From: Thalassospira xianhensis MCCC 1A02616
Lineage (GTDB): Bacteria > Pseudomonadota > Alphaproteobacteria > Rhodospirillales > Thalassospiraceae
Direction of reading: 5' to 3'
DNA: 64,000 nt
Assembly (NCBI RefSeq): GCF_003326475.1
Contig: NZ_JPWA01000002.1
Coordinates: forward strand, 62,001-126,000
Shown here: piece after piece, positions 27,943 to 36,866 of the stretch
How the letters are laid out: each line of letters opens with the position of its first letter
Numbering within the stretch: the stretch's first letter is position 1
The notes under the pieces: generated by a model
Seen by the model: only the letters and a program-made list of their open reading frames with translations
Database searches by the model: none
What the model was told of the DNA's origin: nothing
Made by a program: the position numbers and the translations under genes

Positions 27943-29253
27943 TTATTCCTTGAGCGTCATATTGCGGGGCAGGCGGGTATTGGCATTGACCCGTGCGCGT
28001 TGGATCTGTTCGGCAAACAATCCCTTGGCCGAGGATAAATCCGCATCGCGGAAATCGGTTTTGGCAAGATTGGCGCCGCTCAGGTCACAATTGTGCAATG
28101 TCATGCCGCAAAATGATGCGCCTGACAGATCTGAGCCGAGGAACACCGTGTTGCGCAATATGGCATCGGTGAAACGCGCCCCGGCAAGGCGGCTTGCAGC
28201 CAAGACTGCCTGATCCAGATTGCAGCCGATGAAATCGCCTGCCGTCATATCGCAACGACGCAGCACCGCCTTTTGGCAATTAGCATTGCGAAATGACACA
28301 TGCGGCAAGGCACACCGGGTCAGATCAATGCCTTCCAGATCGGCATCACGCAGATCGGCATGTTCGATTGACATCATCGCGCCTTCCTTGCCACCGGTAT
28401 CAACCCAGAGACGATGCCCCTGAAGGGTTGTCATCAGGTCGATTTCAACCAATTCCTCGTCGATGGCGGTATCAATCGGAACAGTGTCCGCGACTGGTAG
28501 TGCCGTTTCGTCGGGGATGGGAACCGCACCAAGGACCTCGCGCACGGAACTGGCAGCATCAAGGTTATAGTCGCGCGCCGATTTTTCCGATGCGATCTCG
28601 GCTGTTTCGATGCCGATTGCACCGGTTGCGGGGCGGGCGCTGTTTTTGGCCTGATTATCCGTTTTGGCTGAAGAGAACCTCGATGCTGGTTTGCCTGTTA
28701 CCGACGCAGCTACACGCGTTGATATTTTTGATTGGGGTGCCGGTTTAATCGTTACAGAAGCAGATGGACGGGTTTTGCGGGATGGCTCGGCCACATTGTC
28801 ACCTTCGCGGGCCGGGCCGAAGTAATTGCCTTCAAATACAAAACGGCGCGGTTTCCTGATGACAGTCTGAACGATTTTACGCAGGCGATCATCATCGACG
28901 GGCTGGCGAAAGACACCTTCGATCCCGGCACTGACCGCATCGTGCATGGCGCGACGGTCCAGTTTGGGGGCACCCAGTAAAACCGGAACCTGATTGCAGA
29001 ACGGATCGGCCTCAGACGCGCTTTGACGCAATGTGCGGATGGTTGAAATGCCGCGAATGCCATCAAGATAAAGACCGATCAGGATCAGGTCAGGGCGATG
29101 GATTTGTGCAAGTTCGACGATGGTGTCGCGATTGTCGCTGGTATGAAAGGCTGCCAGATCAAGTGGTTCGAGCGCGGTTTGCACTGCCTTGATGTTCCGG
29201 TCGCTGTAATCGGCATACAGGACGGACAGTTTTTTTTGTGACCGCGATGTCAT
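27943..29253 (-). CDS. Pseudo-receiver domain fused to pentapeptide repeats
   Basis: 436 residues. Residues ~8-125 have a CheY-like receiver fold (LSVLYADYSDRNIKAVQTAL; RPDLILIGLYLDG), but the phosphoacceptor Asp after strand 3 is Gly and the acidic pair is reduced to one Asp. A disordered Ser/Ala/Lys-rich linker follows. Residues ~300-425 are pentapeptide repeats (A[DN]LxD/xxF pattern: HADLRDADLEGIDLTRC; CDLSGANLAKTDFRDADLS), a right-handed beta-helix. It sits immediately downstream of motA-motB on the same strand, which suggests a motility-linked adaptor. Function unproven. Confidence 0.85.
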   Translation of the reverse strand: MTSRSQKKLSVLYADYSDRNIKAVQTALEPLDLAAFHTSDNRDTIVELAQIHRPDLILIGLYLDGIRGISTIRTLRQSASEADPFCNQVPVLLGAPKLDRRAMHDAVSAGIEGVFRQPVDDDRLRKIVQTVIRKPRRFVFEGNYFGPAREGDNVAEPSRKTRPSASVTIKPAPQSKISTRVAASVTGKPASRFSSAKTDNQAKNSARPATGAIGIETAEIASEKSARDYNLDAASSVREVLGAVPIPDETALPVADTVPIDTAIDEELVEIDLMTTLQGHRLWVDTGGKEGAMMSIEHADLRDADLEGIDLTRCALPHVSFRNANCQKAVLRRCDMTAGDFIGCNLDQAVLAASRLAGARFTDAILRNTVFLGSDLSGASFCGMTLHNCDLSGANLAKTDFRDADLSSAKGLFAEQIQRARVNANTRLPRNMTLKE

Positions 29254-29307
29254 GAGATCAAGCTTGCCTGCTTTTATCGGGTTTTGTGGCTTGGGCGCAT
29301 TTGACTT

Positions 29308-30231
29308 TTATTGATTGCCCGGTATGGAAAAGCTTCGACGCCGTTCCACCGGCGGAATATCCGGGGCGGTGCTTTCGCTTGCTGTTCCCGGGGTTTCTCC
29401 GCCGGACGGTGTATTTCCGGTCGGGGAGAATTTAGCTGGGCCACCATTGTCCCCTGTATCGTCGATCATCTCAATGGTGATTTCAACACGCCGGTTTTGT
29501 GCGCGCCCTTCGGCTGTACTGTTATCGGCAATCGGGCGGCTGTCGCCGCGTCCCTGAACGACCATTCGGATCGGATCGGTGCCGTTCTGATCAATCATGT
29601 AATGCAAAACCGATGTCGCACGCGCCGCCGATAAATCCCAGTTCGAGATATAGGGCGAATTTGATGATACCGGAATATTGTCGGTGTGGCCGGAAACTAT
29701 AACCTGGCCTTCGGTCTGATTGATGACGGGCACTAGCCGGTTGAGGATCGCTGCAAATTCCGGAGTCATCCCCGAAGAGCCGGATGGAAAGGCAATTTCA
29801 TTGGGGAAGCGGACGATAACGTCACCATCTTTCCGCTCGACCCCGATTTCGTCGGCCATACCCATTTTATCAAGCACGGTTTCAAGTGTTTCTTCGAGTG
29901 CCTCGGCTTTTTCAGCCTTGCTGTCGCCTTCCTTTATCTCGACCTCGGGCGTTTTGACCGGGGGGATGTTGGAAACAACGCGTGGGGTATCAGGGGTTGG
30001 TTGTTTCAATGCCTTGCCAAGGATCGAGCCATCCAGTTCGACAACACCAGCCAGTTCATCCTGTTTGGAAAAACCAAAGGCGGCTTTAACCGATCCGGCA
30101 ATCTGTTTGTATTTGATGACATCCATTTCGGCAAAGGTCAGTAACAGCACGAAGAGCACAAGCAGCAATGACATGAGATCGGCGAATGTCGCCATCCATG
30201 CGGGTGCTCCTGCTGCCGGTTTCTTTGCCAT
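29308..30231 (-). CDS. motB: Flagellar motor stator protein MotB (PomB-like)
   Basis: About 307 residues. One N-terminal transmembrane helix (TFADLMSLLLVLFVLLLTFA) carries the conserved ion-carrying aspartate, D18 in this numbering. A plug/linker follows, then an OmpA-like peptidoglycan-binding domain with VIVSGHTDNIPVSSNSPYI, NWDLSAARATSVLHYMI and NRRVEITIE. The wording around the helix is of the PomB/MotB type often Na+-driven; ion choice is not certain. ATG 30231 gives the canonical start; the frame is open further up, overlapping motA. Confidence 0.93.
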   Translation of the reverse strand: MAKKPAAGAPAWMATFADLMSLLLVLFVLLLTFAEMDVIKYKQIAGSVKAAFGFSKQDELAGVVELDGSILGKALKQPTPDTPRVVSNIPPVKTPEVEIKEGDSKAEKAEALEETLETVLDKMGMADEIGVERKDGDVIVRFPNEIAFPSGSSGMTPEFAAILNRLVPVINQTEGQVIVSGHTDNIPVSSNSPYISNWDLSAARATSVLHYMIDQNGTDPIRMVVQGRGDSRPIADNSTAEGRAQNRRVEITIEMIDDTGDNGGPAKFSPTGNTPSGGETPGTASESTAPDIPPVERRRSFSIPGNQ

Positions 30232-30286
30232 TTCTTGTGCCTGTTGCCTTCGGGTATCTCGTTGCGTTAAGGGGGGCGAAAACGGG

Positions 30287-31060
30287 TTACTCGCCACCTT
30301 CTCCTTCGGCATCCTTGGGAATGCCACCTGGCAAATAAGGCCCAAGAATTTCCTTCATGACCATCGGGCTCTGGCTGGACTGTATCTGGACCACCGATTC
30401 AATAATCAGTTGCTTGGTGCTTTTAAGCTGTTCGACCTTGAGGGCCAGCTTGTCAGCCACCGGAAGCGCAATCAGGTTGGCCAGAACCGCACCATAGAAT
30501 GTCGTCAGCATCGCAATCGCCATCGCCGGGCCGATGGCATCGGGGTCCGAGAGGTTGGCCAGCATCTGTACCAGACCGACCAGGGTTCCGATCATGCCAA
30601 ATGCCGGGGCCGTATCACCAATGCCACGAAACATCAGTTCGCCAAGTTCGTCATTCTGGATCGATTTTTCGACCTCGCTCGATATCGAGCTTCGGATGAC
30701 TTCGCCGCTGTGACCATCCACGCACATGCGAATGCCGCGCGCCATGATGTCGTTTTCAATCTCGACATTCTCAAGACCAAGCAAGCCGTTCTTGCGAACC
30801 AAAGTGGAGAGTTCGATTGCCTTCTCGTAGATCGAAAGCGGATCTTCCTTGGGGTTTTTGAAGGCGATCCTGATCCCGATCTTCAACGACTTGATCACAT
30901 CGCGCATCGGAAACTTGATCAGCGTTGCCGCCGCCGTGCCACCAAAAACAACCATGATCGATGGTAGATCGACAAAGGCATCCAGGCTGCCACCCATAAG
31001 GATGGCGCCAAAGATAACGCCCATACCGGCGACGATCCCGATAAGTGTTGCAATATCCAT
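30287..31060 (-). CDS. motA: Flagellar motor stator protein MotA (PomA-like)
   Basis: 257 residues, four membrane helices. The first is TLIGIVAGMGVIFGAILMGG; helices 3 and 4 carry GDTAPAFGMIGTLVGLVQML and MLTTFYGAVLANLIALPVADK, with the conserved prolines. The cytoplasmic loop (~residues 55-150) has the charged residues that contact FliG. Together with motB, 55 bp downstream, it forms the ion-driven stator. No other flagellar genes are in the window. Confidence 0.94.
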   Translation of the reverse strand: MDIATLIGIVAGMGVIFGAILMGGSLDAFVDLPSIMVVFGGTAAATLIKFPMRDVIKSLKIGIRIAFKNPKEDPLSIYEKAIELSTLVRKNGLLGLENVEIENDIMARGIRMCVDGHSGEVIRSSISSEVEKSIQNDELGELMFRGIGDTAPAFGMIGTLVGLVQMLANLSDPDAIGPAMAIAMLTTFYGAVLANLIALPVADKLALKVEQLKSTKQLIIESVVQIQSSQSPMVMKEILGPYLPGGIPKDAEGEGGE

Positions 31061-31425
31061 GATGCTTATTTGTTTTCCGGCGTTATGAGTTTGTGCGGCA
31101 AAAGCCGGTTCTGGCTTACAAGAGGTGATTTCTCTTGCTGGTTGGCAGGCTGCTGATTTGTGGTAGCAAACATCAGAACGCGGTACCCCTGATACGTGTC
31201 ATGGTGTTGGCGACTATCTTTTCTGTTTCATTCCATCAAATTGGGAGGCTGCAGACCGATTTTCCATAGCAAATGGACAAAATCCGGCATAATTCGTTCG
31301 CTGCTGCGAACAGTCCATGCCTGTGCTACTCCCAATCCGCATATATGCTTAGCGTGAATGGCTAGTGCATACTATACGTTTGTTAGTCGACTTTTGTCGG
31401 GGGCTCAACCCACCGGCAAGGATAG
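31061..31425. other. Intergenic region upstream of motA
   Basis: 365 bp between the end of the GNAT gene and the start of motA, which is transcribed leftwards from here. It must carry the motA promoter. I saw no clear sigma28 or sigma54 promoter, no RNA gene and no repeat. Confidence 0.5.
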
Positions 31426-32277
31426 TCAGCCTAATTCAAACGATGTAATGCCAAACGTCATTCCAAGGTTCAGTTCGGGGGCTTTGCCGCGATACATGCG
31501 CGCGGTTTCAAATTCCGCCTGCATGCCATGTTCTTCAACCAATGCGCGTGCAGCTTCATTGCCATCCGGAATATCAAGATAAATCGGCTGATCCTGATCC
31601 TTGCGGGTGGCAAGCAGGGCGTGGAAAAGGGTGCGGGCATCGTCGATATTGTCGGCAAAAAGCGGCCCGACCTTGTGCCCGATGCGACAGGGACGGATCA
31701 CGCCATAACCGCGCAATCCCATCGGCCCGCGAAGGGCCAACGCGGTATGTTTTTCCGTCGAAATCCAGCCGCGCAGAAACTCGATCCGGCTTTCGGGGAA
31801 CAGGTTGCAGGTTTGTTCGAACGCGTCAATGATCGCGATATCATTGATCAGAAGTTCAAAAAGATCATCGGTTGGCGGGGTTGATGCGCTTAACACACCG
31901 CCAAAACGCAAATTGCGATGGGCCAACTCAAAGCCGGATTTGCGATAGTTTTCCTGCTGATCGACAACACCATCAAGACCGATTGTCTTGGCAACCGCTT
32001 CACCAAGCACGGTTTCCCAAAGACGTAAACCAAGACCTTCGCCGCGGCGATCCGGTCGGCAGATATAGAAGCCGACAAATCCGTAGTCCGAATTGTAATG
32101 CACGGCCGAAATCACGGCGGCCAGCCCCTGTTTGTCAAACGCGCCCCAAAATCCCAGCGGGTCGGTATTGAAAAACGCATCCGCATCCGAGAATCCCGGA
32201 TTCCAGCCTTCCTGTGCGGCCCAGTCAACGGCAGTGGCAAATTCAAAGGATTTCAGGCGGCGGATTTTATCGGTCAT
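31426..32277 (-). CDS. GNAT-family N-acetyltransferase with a C-terminal second domain
   Basis: 283 residues. The N-terminal GNAT domain has the acetyl-CoA-binding motif A as YICRPDRRGEGLGLRLWETV near residue 72 and the motif B region DQQENYRKSGFELAHRN. The C-terminal half (~150-283) is an extra domain (RNLRFGG..., YGVIRPCRIGHKVGPLFADN) as in the YitH/HolE-like Acetyltransf_18 proteins. Substrate unknown. Strong ribosome site not seen at ATG 32277. It is divergent from the siderophore-interacting protein. Confidence 0.87.
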   Translation of the reverse strand: MTDKIRRLKSFEFATAVDWAAQEGWNPGFSDADAFFNTDPLGFWGAFDKQGLAAVISAVHYNSDYGFVGFYICRPDRRGEGLGLRLWETVLGEAVAKTIGLDGVVDQQENYRKSGFELAHRNLRFGGVLSASTPPTDDLFELLINDIAIIDAFEQTCNLFPESRIEFLRGWISTEKHTALALRGPMGLRGYGVIRPCRIGHKVGPLFADNIDDARTLFHALLATRKDQDQPIYLDIPDGNEAARALVEEHGMQAEFETARMYRGKAPELNLGMTFGITSFELG

Positions 32278-32402
32278 GGCGTGCTATTTCGTCTTTGTGG
32301 ATCATGGACTTCCAGCCATTCATGCGTTGACGCATCATCTGACCGGTGCAGTTTGGGCCATGATGTAACATGAGCCCGCGATTGTAATGACAATAATTTT
32401 AT

Positions 32403-32417
32403 TGAGAATGCCTATCA
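32403..32417. promoter_or_regulatory. Fur-like operator
   Basis: TGAGAATGCCTATCA fits the 7-1-7 Fur model TGATAAT-N-ATTATCA with three mismatches. It lies 27 bp before the likely start of the siderophore-interacting protein gene. An adjacent TGACAATAATTTTAT at 32388-32402 is a weaker second match, suggesting tandem boxes. The call is inferred from motif plus gene function. Confidence 0.5.
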
Positions 32418-32444
32418 GTTTTATTATCAATGGAACGCGACTTC

Positions 32445-33551
32445 ATGCCGCCCGTCATCGCCACCGAAAGCCACCTTATGTCTGTAAAAACCGATAGCCC
32501 CCTGATTGCCAAAACCCGTGTCGTGCTGTCCGGCAGTGCTGATGCCGCAAATGCGGTTGCGGCCTATTATGCCGAACACGACTGCGATGTGACGAATGAT
32601 GACAACGGAGCGACGATCTCCCTGTCGGTCGGGCATCTGATTTTGCGGCCCGGTGAAAAGCACCTTGATATCGAAGTCGGATCAAAAAGCGAGGCCGGTG
32701 TTGCGCAGATGAAGGCAGCACTTATCGCCATTCTGCAAAGCATCGTACCTGAAGCCGGTCTTGACTGTCGCTGGAAGGGTGCAGGGGAAAGCAATGGCAA
32801 GCTGCCGAACTTCCGCGAACTTCGCGTCGTCGGGGTAACGGACCTTTCATCGCATATGCGCCGGTTGCGGCTTGTGGGCGATGATCTGGAATTTTACGAC
32901 GGCGATGGCATTCACATGCGCCTTTTGATCCCGCCACGCGGTGTTGTCGACCCGCAATGGCCGACCTTGGCCCCCAATGGCATGGTGGTTTGGCCGGAGG
33001 GCGAAGATGCGGTTGCGCCGCGGGTTTATACCATCCGCCGGATTGATGCCACGGCAGGATGGATCGAAGTCGACTTTGTCATGCATGGCGATAATGGACC
33101 CGGTTCGGCCTTTGCGCTTAATGCGCAACCCGGTGACCGGATCGGCATGACCGGGCCGCTTGGCGGGGAACTGCCCGATGCCGACTGGTTCCTGTTTGCA
33201 GGCGACGAAACAGCTCTTCCGGCGATTGGTCGTTATCTTGAAGAATTGCCCGAACATGCCAGCGGCCATGCGGTGATCGAGGTGGAAAGCACAGCCGATA
33301 TCATTGATCTTGCAACCAAAAGCCGGATTGCGATTGAATGGGTATGCCGCGATCTGTATCCATCATCCGATGCCAGCCCGATCCGCGATGCGATCAGCCG
33401 TATCGAGGTTCCCAAGGATGCAACCCGCGTCTATTGCTGGGCCGGGGTGGAGCAGGCGAGCTATAAATCCATCCATCAGATGTGGCGCAAGGAAGCCGGC
33501 CTGGGCCGTGATCAGTGTCTCGCCATGACCTTCTGGCGCAAGACGGCCTGA
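32445..33551 (+). CDS. DUF2218 + siderophore-interacting FAD-binding protein (SIP)
   Basis: About 368 residues. The N-terminal ~100 residues match DUF2218 (AYYAEHDCDVTNDDNG..LILRPGEKHLDIEV). The rest is a SIP/ViuB-type ferric-siderophore reductase: an FAD-binding region with PRVYTIRRID and GPGSAFALNAQPGDRIGMTGP, then the NAD(P)H domain LFAGDETALPAIGRYLEEL and a C-terminal YCWAGVEQASYKSIHQMWR. It should reduce Fe(III)-siderophore in the cytoplasm. ATG 32445 follows GGAACG; the ATG at 32430 is too close to the Fur-like box. Iron-repressed expression is inferred. Confidence 0.9.
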   Translation: MPPVIATESHLMSVKTDSPLIAKTRVVLSGSADAANAVAAYYAEHDCDVTNDDNGATISLSVGHLILRPGEKHLDIEVGSKSEAGVAQMKAALIAILQSIVPEAGLDCRWKGAGESNGKLPNFRELRVVGVTDLSSHMRRLRLVGDDLEFYDGDGIHMRLLIPPRGVVDPQWPTLAPNGMVVWPEGEDAVAPRVYTIRRIDATAGWIEVDFVMHGDNGPGSAFALNAQPGDRIGMTGPLGGELPDADWFLFAGDETALPAIGRYLEELPEHASGHAVIEVESTADIIDLATKSRIAIEWVCRDLYPSSDASPIRDAISRIEVPKDATRVYCWAGVEQASYKSIHQMWRKEAGLGRDQCLAMTFWRKTA

Positions 33552-33565
33552 TCTTTGTTCAGGTG

Positions 33566-34486
33566 CTATTGGACTGATTTGTTCCGGTCATGCAGGTCGG
33601 GGGCGAAATGGGCGATGGCCTGATCAAGATCGACCAGAATTTCCGCAACTAGCTGATTGCTTGGTGGCGTATCTGCCAGTTCGATCACGGCGCGAATGAT
33701 ATCCTGATTGGTCGGACGGGCACCTGTCGCGATGGCTTTGGCGTGATCGAACACTTGTTGACGTGCCGCAAGAAAGGCCGCGATTTCGTCGGCAGCCGAC
33801 AGATCGTTTCCTGATTGTGTGTCATGCAATGCCCGTTTCAGTGACAGGCCGGTCATATGGCTGCTGCTGGCAAAAAGGGTGGCAGTGATCATGCGAAATG
33901 CCAGCGCATCCTGCGCCAGCTTTTGACGGACAGCCGGATCGCTGATGACGTTTAGCGCGAAAAGGTCGGCTTCGATTTCATTGTCGCGTTCCTTGCTGCC
34001 GCCATCGCCAAAATGTGACGGATCGCAATGGCGCACTTCGTGGCGCATCAGCCAGCCATAGGTCAGATTGGCACTGCTGGCATAGTGAAGCTGATCGCCA
34101 AACCAGCCGCGCATAAGGTCTGCGAAAATTTCAGTCCCGCTACCCGGCGAGATTTTTGCCGGAATGAAAATCTGGCAGGGAACTGCCTGATTATTGCCGC
34201 GGCGTCCCGATACGGTAAAGGGCGATCGTGGAAGTTTGGCAAACAGCAGATCCGCACCCTTGATGTTATCAAGGCCAAGCGTCTGATCAATGATCGACAG
34301 AAACGCATCGCGGTCGGCAAAGCTATGCAAGGCGACCTTTTCATAACGGTTCAGGTCACGTTCAATGTCGGCAAGGGTTCTGAATTCCTGCGCTTTTGCA
34401 GGTAATGCCACGCCACCCGCCATGCCTGACAGCAGACAGCTAAAACAGGCAGCCGACAGATAACGACGGAATACAGATTTCACCAT
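33566..34486 (-). CDS. Putative secreted zinc metalloprotease (HEVRH motif)
   Basis: 306 residues with a signal peptide ending around LPAKAQEF. The motif MRHEVRHCDPSHFG near residue 150 is an HExxH zinc site, and NEIEADLFALNVISD about 20 residues later offers the third glutamate ligand, as in gluzincins. The rest is helical. No specific family is recognised. Reaction is inferred from the motif alone. It lies downstream of the manganese transporter operon on the same strand with a 54-bp gap, and is convergent with the SIP gene. Confidence 0.6.
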   Translation of the reverse strand: MVKSVFRRYLSAACFSCLLSGMAGGVALPAKAQEFRTLADIERDLNRYEKVALHSFADRDAFLSIIDQTLGLDNIKGADLLFAKLPRSPFTVSGRRGNNQAVPCQIFIPAKISPGSGTEIFADLMRGWFGDQLHYASSANLTYGWLMRHEVRHCDPSHFGDGGSKERDNEIEADLFALNVISDPAVRQKLAQDALAFRMITATLFASSSHMTGLSLKRALHDTQSGNDLSAADEIAAFLAARQQVFDHAKAIATGARPTNQDIIRAVIELADTPPSNQLVAEILVDLDQAIAHFAPDLHDRNKSVQ

Positions 34487-34540
34487 GCTCCCAGTATGCC
34501 GTTCTGGAACGCTCAGGGCGAGATCAAACTGGTGTCGGTT

Positions 34541-34648
34541 TCAGGCGCCCAGCTTGCGGGCGGCGGCAATTGCACGGCGGATTTTTGCCAATCGGCGCGA
34601 TGCCCGTTTAAGATCAAGTGTTGATCCGGTCAGTTTTGTCATTGTCAT
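34541..34648 (-). CDS. 35-residue basic microprotein at the 3' end of the manganese transporter operon
   Basis: Starts at ATG 34648 behind a strong AGGAGG site that overlaps the end of the permease gene (stop at 34660). The product starts MTMTKLTGSTLDLKRAS and continues as a strongly positive amphipathic helix (RRLAKIRRAIAAARKLGA). No family is recognised. Translational coupling to the permease is likely. Cationic helices of this kind can bind membranes or nucleic acid; no function is claimed. Confidence 0.58.
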   Translation of the reverse strand: MTMTKLTGSTLDLKRASRRLAKIRRAIAAARKLGA

Positions 34649-34659
34649 GCAAGCCTCCT

Positions 34660-35610
34660 TTACGCTTCGGCGCGCTGGCCGGTGCGTTTGCGTTGCGGTC
34701 CGAACAGACAGGCCAGCAACAGGATGATACCGGAAATCGTGGCAATCATGCCCGCCGCACTGACCGCATAAGGCGACCCGAACCAGCCCGGCCCATATCC
34801 GGCAAAAACATAACCCAGAACGGCCGAGATCACGGCAAATGCGACACTCCAGCCGATCTGTCGGCCAAGCTGGTTGGTCATCAACCGGGCTGCTGCAGGC
34901 GGGCAGACAAACATCGCAATCACAATGATCGATCCGACCGCATCAAAGGCCGCAACCGCGGCAATCGCCGTTACCACGACAAGTGCAAACCCGAGCACGC
35001 GGGTGCGAATGCCAATCGCCTCGGCAAACGCGGCATCAAAGGTCGATATTTTCAGTTCTTTCCAGAACAAAGTGATGAACAGCACAATCGCCAGAAGAAC
35101 GACCGCCAGACGTGGCAGTTGCGGTGGCAGGGTCGCCAGTGCCACCGGGTCAAGCAACGATTGCCAGCCTTCGGCATCAAACCAGATCAGGCTTTCAAGA
35201 TTCCCCAAAAGCGCATGCTGGACATCGATATGAACCGAACTGGTATCTGTCATTTCCAGAAACAGTACACCGGCGGCAAACAGGGTGGTGAAAACCAGCC
35301 CCATGGCCGCGCCCGGTTCGACCCGGCCCAGCCGTTTGACGATCTCAATCAGGATGACGGCAACGATTGCCGCACCGCCGGCCCCGATCATCATCGGGAC
35401 CGCCGTGATGGTGCCGGTGACCAGAAAGGCCGCAACAATACCGGGCAATACCACGTGGCTGATGGCATCCCCGATCAGTGCCTGACGGCGCAGCAACAGG
35501 AAGTTGCCGGGCAGGGCACAGGCAACCGCACCCAGAATACCGATCACAATCGGTGTCAGGCTGAGCTGAACAAATTCAGCACCCAGGGCGGTTATCAGAT
35601 TATCGATCAT
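34660..35610 (-). CDS. Manganese-type ABC transporter permease, second copy
   Basis: 316 residues, nine or so membrane helices (ABC-3 family, as MntB/SitD/ZnuB). Conserved wording includes LLLRRQALIGDAISHVVLPGIVAAFL at the start and IGIRTRVLGFALVVVTAIAAVAAFDAVGSIIVIAMFVCPPA near residue 200. Its ATG overlaps the preceding permease stop (ATGA). It forms the transmembrane channel with the first permease; a two-permease arrangement is seen in sit-type operons. Confidence 0.92.
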   Translation of the reverse strand: MIDNLITALGAEFVQLSLTPIVIGILGAVACALPGNFLLLRRQALIGDAISHVVLPGIVAAFLVTGTITAVPMMIGAGGAAIVAVILIEIVKRLGRVEPGAAMGLVFTTLFAAGVLFLEMTDTSSVHIDVQHALLGNLESLIWFDAEGWQSLLDPVALATLPPQLPRLAVVLLAIVLFITLFWKELKISTFDAAFAEAIGIRTRVLGFALVVVTAIAAVAAFDAVGSIIVIAMFVCPPAAARLMTNQLGRQIGWSVAFAVISAVLGYVFAGYGPGWFGSPYAVSAAGMIATISGIILLLACLFGPQRKRTGQRAEA

Positions 35611-36827
35611 GCAGGGGCTCCGGACTGTTCGGAAATCACGCGGTCGATTTCATCAATCTGGTCGGGCGTCATCATGTCTTCAATCGGGGTCAGTCCGTCA
35701 TAACGTTCAATGGCCGAATCATCGGGCAGGATGCGCCGCGCCATCGCCCAGCGCGCTTCGTCCCGGGCGGCTTTTTGCGATGCGGTTTTACCGCGCAGGG
35801 TCGCCACCCCGTCACGCCGGATCATGCCCGACTGACGCAGAATACGAAGCGTAAATCCGTCATAGATCGGTTCGCGCCGCGCCAGTGCCAGAAGCCCCTG
35901 TCGACGATGCACGCGCCGCTGGAACCGCCAATGACGCAGGGCCGATGCCAGACCGCCGCGAAGTGGTGAAAACAGGGCAGAGATGACGAAAAACCCGAAA
36001 GCCACCAGAACAATGATCGGGCCGGTCGGAAGGGATGCCACAGCCGCCGACAGCACCGCACCGATATAACCCGAAAGCCCGCCAATCGCGGCGGCAATGC
36101 CGATCATCGGCCCGACCTGATTGGTCCAGAACCGTGCCGTGACTGGCGGAATGATCAGAAGGGCAACAATCAGGATCAGCCCGACAATCTTAAGCCCGAT
36201 CACCGTGACAATCAGCGCCAGCCCCATCATCGCAAGATCAATATGGCGTACATTGATGCCGGTTGTGGCTGCATATTCCGGATCAAACGCCACCAAAGTC
36301 ATCGGACGACGCAGCATGAAAACAAAGGCGGTGGCAAGGGCCCCGGCGATGGCGATTGTGGTCGCCTCGCTGATCAGCATGCCCGCGGTTGATCCCAGCA
36401 GGAAGTTTTCAAGCCCGGCCTGACGGCCCGACGACATGGTTTGAATGATGGTTAGAAGGACAATGCCAAGACCAAAGAAAACTGACAAAACGGCGCCAAT
36501 TGCGGCATCCTCGGTCAGACGGGTCTGACGCGTGATCCATTCGACCATCAAAAGGCCGATGCCCGATGAAATGGCCGATCCGATGATCAGACCGGGCAAC
36601 CAGCGGCCATCGCCGCCAAAGGCTACCATCAACATGAATGCAATGCCGACACCGGGCAGGGTGGCGTGACTGATCGCATCGGAGACAAGTGCGCGTTTGC
36701 GCAGGAAAATAAACGCACCAGCACCTCCGCCGGCAAGACCTAGCAAGCCGGCCCCAACCGCGACAAGGGCGCTGTTATATCCGGCCTGCAGGAAGAGGGC
36801 GCTTATGAAGTAGTCAAGAAAACTCAT
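35607..36827 (-). CDS. Manganese-type ABC transporter permease with C-terminal extension
   Basis: 406 residues. The first ~285 are an ABC-3 permease (FIFLRKRALVSDAISHATLPGVGIAFML; KIVGLILIVALLIIPPVTARFW). The last ~120 residues are cytoplasmic and charged (HRRQGLLALARREPIYDGFTLRILRQSGMIRRDG..), longer than a normal ~290-residue permease. Part of it reads like the winged-helix segment that some Mn permeases share with DtxR regulators. The extension may sense metal or contact the ATPase. Likely operon with its neighbours. Confidence 0.9.
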   Translation of the reverse strand: MSFLDYFISALFLQAGYNSALVAVGAGLLGLAGGGAGAFIFLRKRALVSDAISHATLPGVGIAFMLMVAFGGDGRWLPGLIIGSAISSGIGLLMVEWITRQTRLTEDAAIGAVLSVFFGLGIVLLTIIQTMSSGRQAGLENFLLGSTAGMLISEATTIAIAGALATAFVFMLRRPMTLVAFDPEYAATTGINVRHIDLAMMGLALIVTVIGLKIVGLILIVALLIIPPVTARFWTNQVGPMIGIAAAIGGLSGYIGAVLSAAVASLPTGPIIVLVAFGFFVISALFSPLRGGLASALRHWRFQRRVHRRQGLLALARREPIYDGFTLRILRQSGMIRRDGVATLRGKTASQKAARDEARWAMARRILPDDSAIERYDGLTPIEDMMTPDQIDEIDRVISEQSGAPA

Positions 36828-36866
36828 CTTAAGGGTTCCGATGGCTTTGCCGGGGCGGATACGGGA

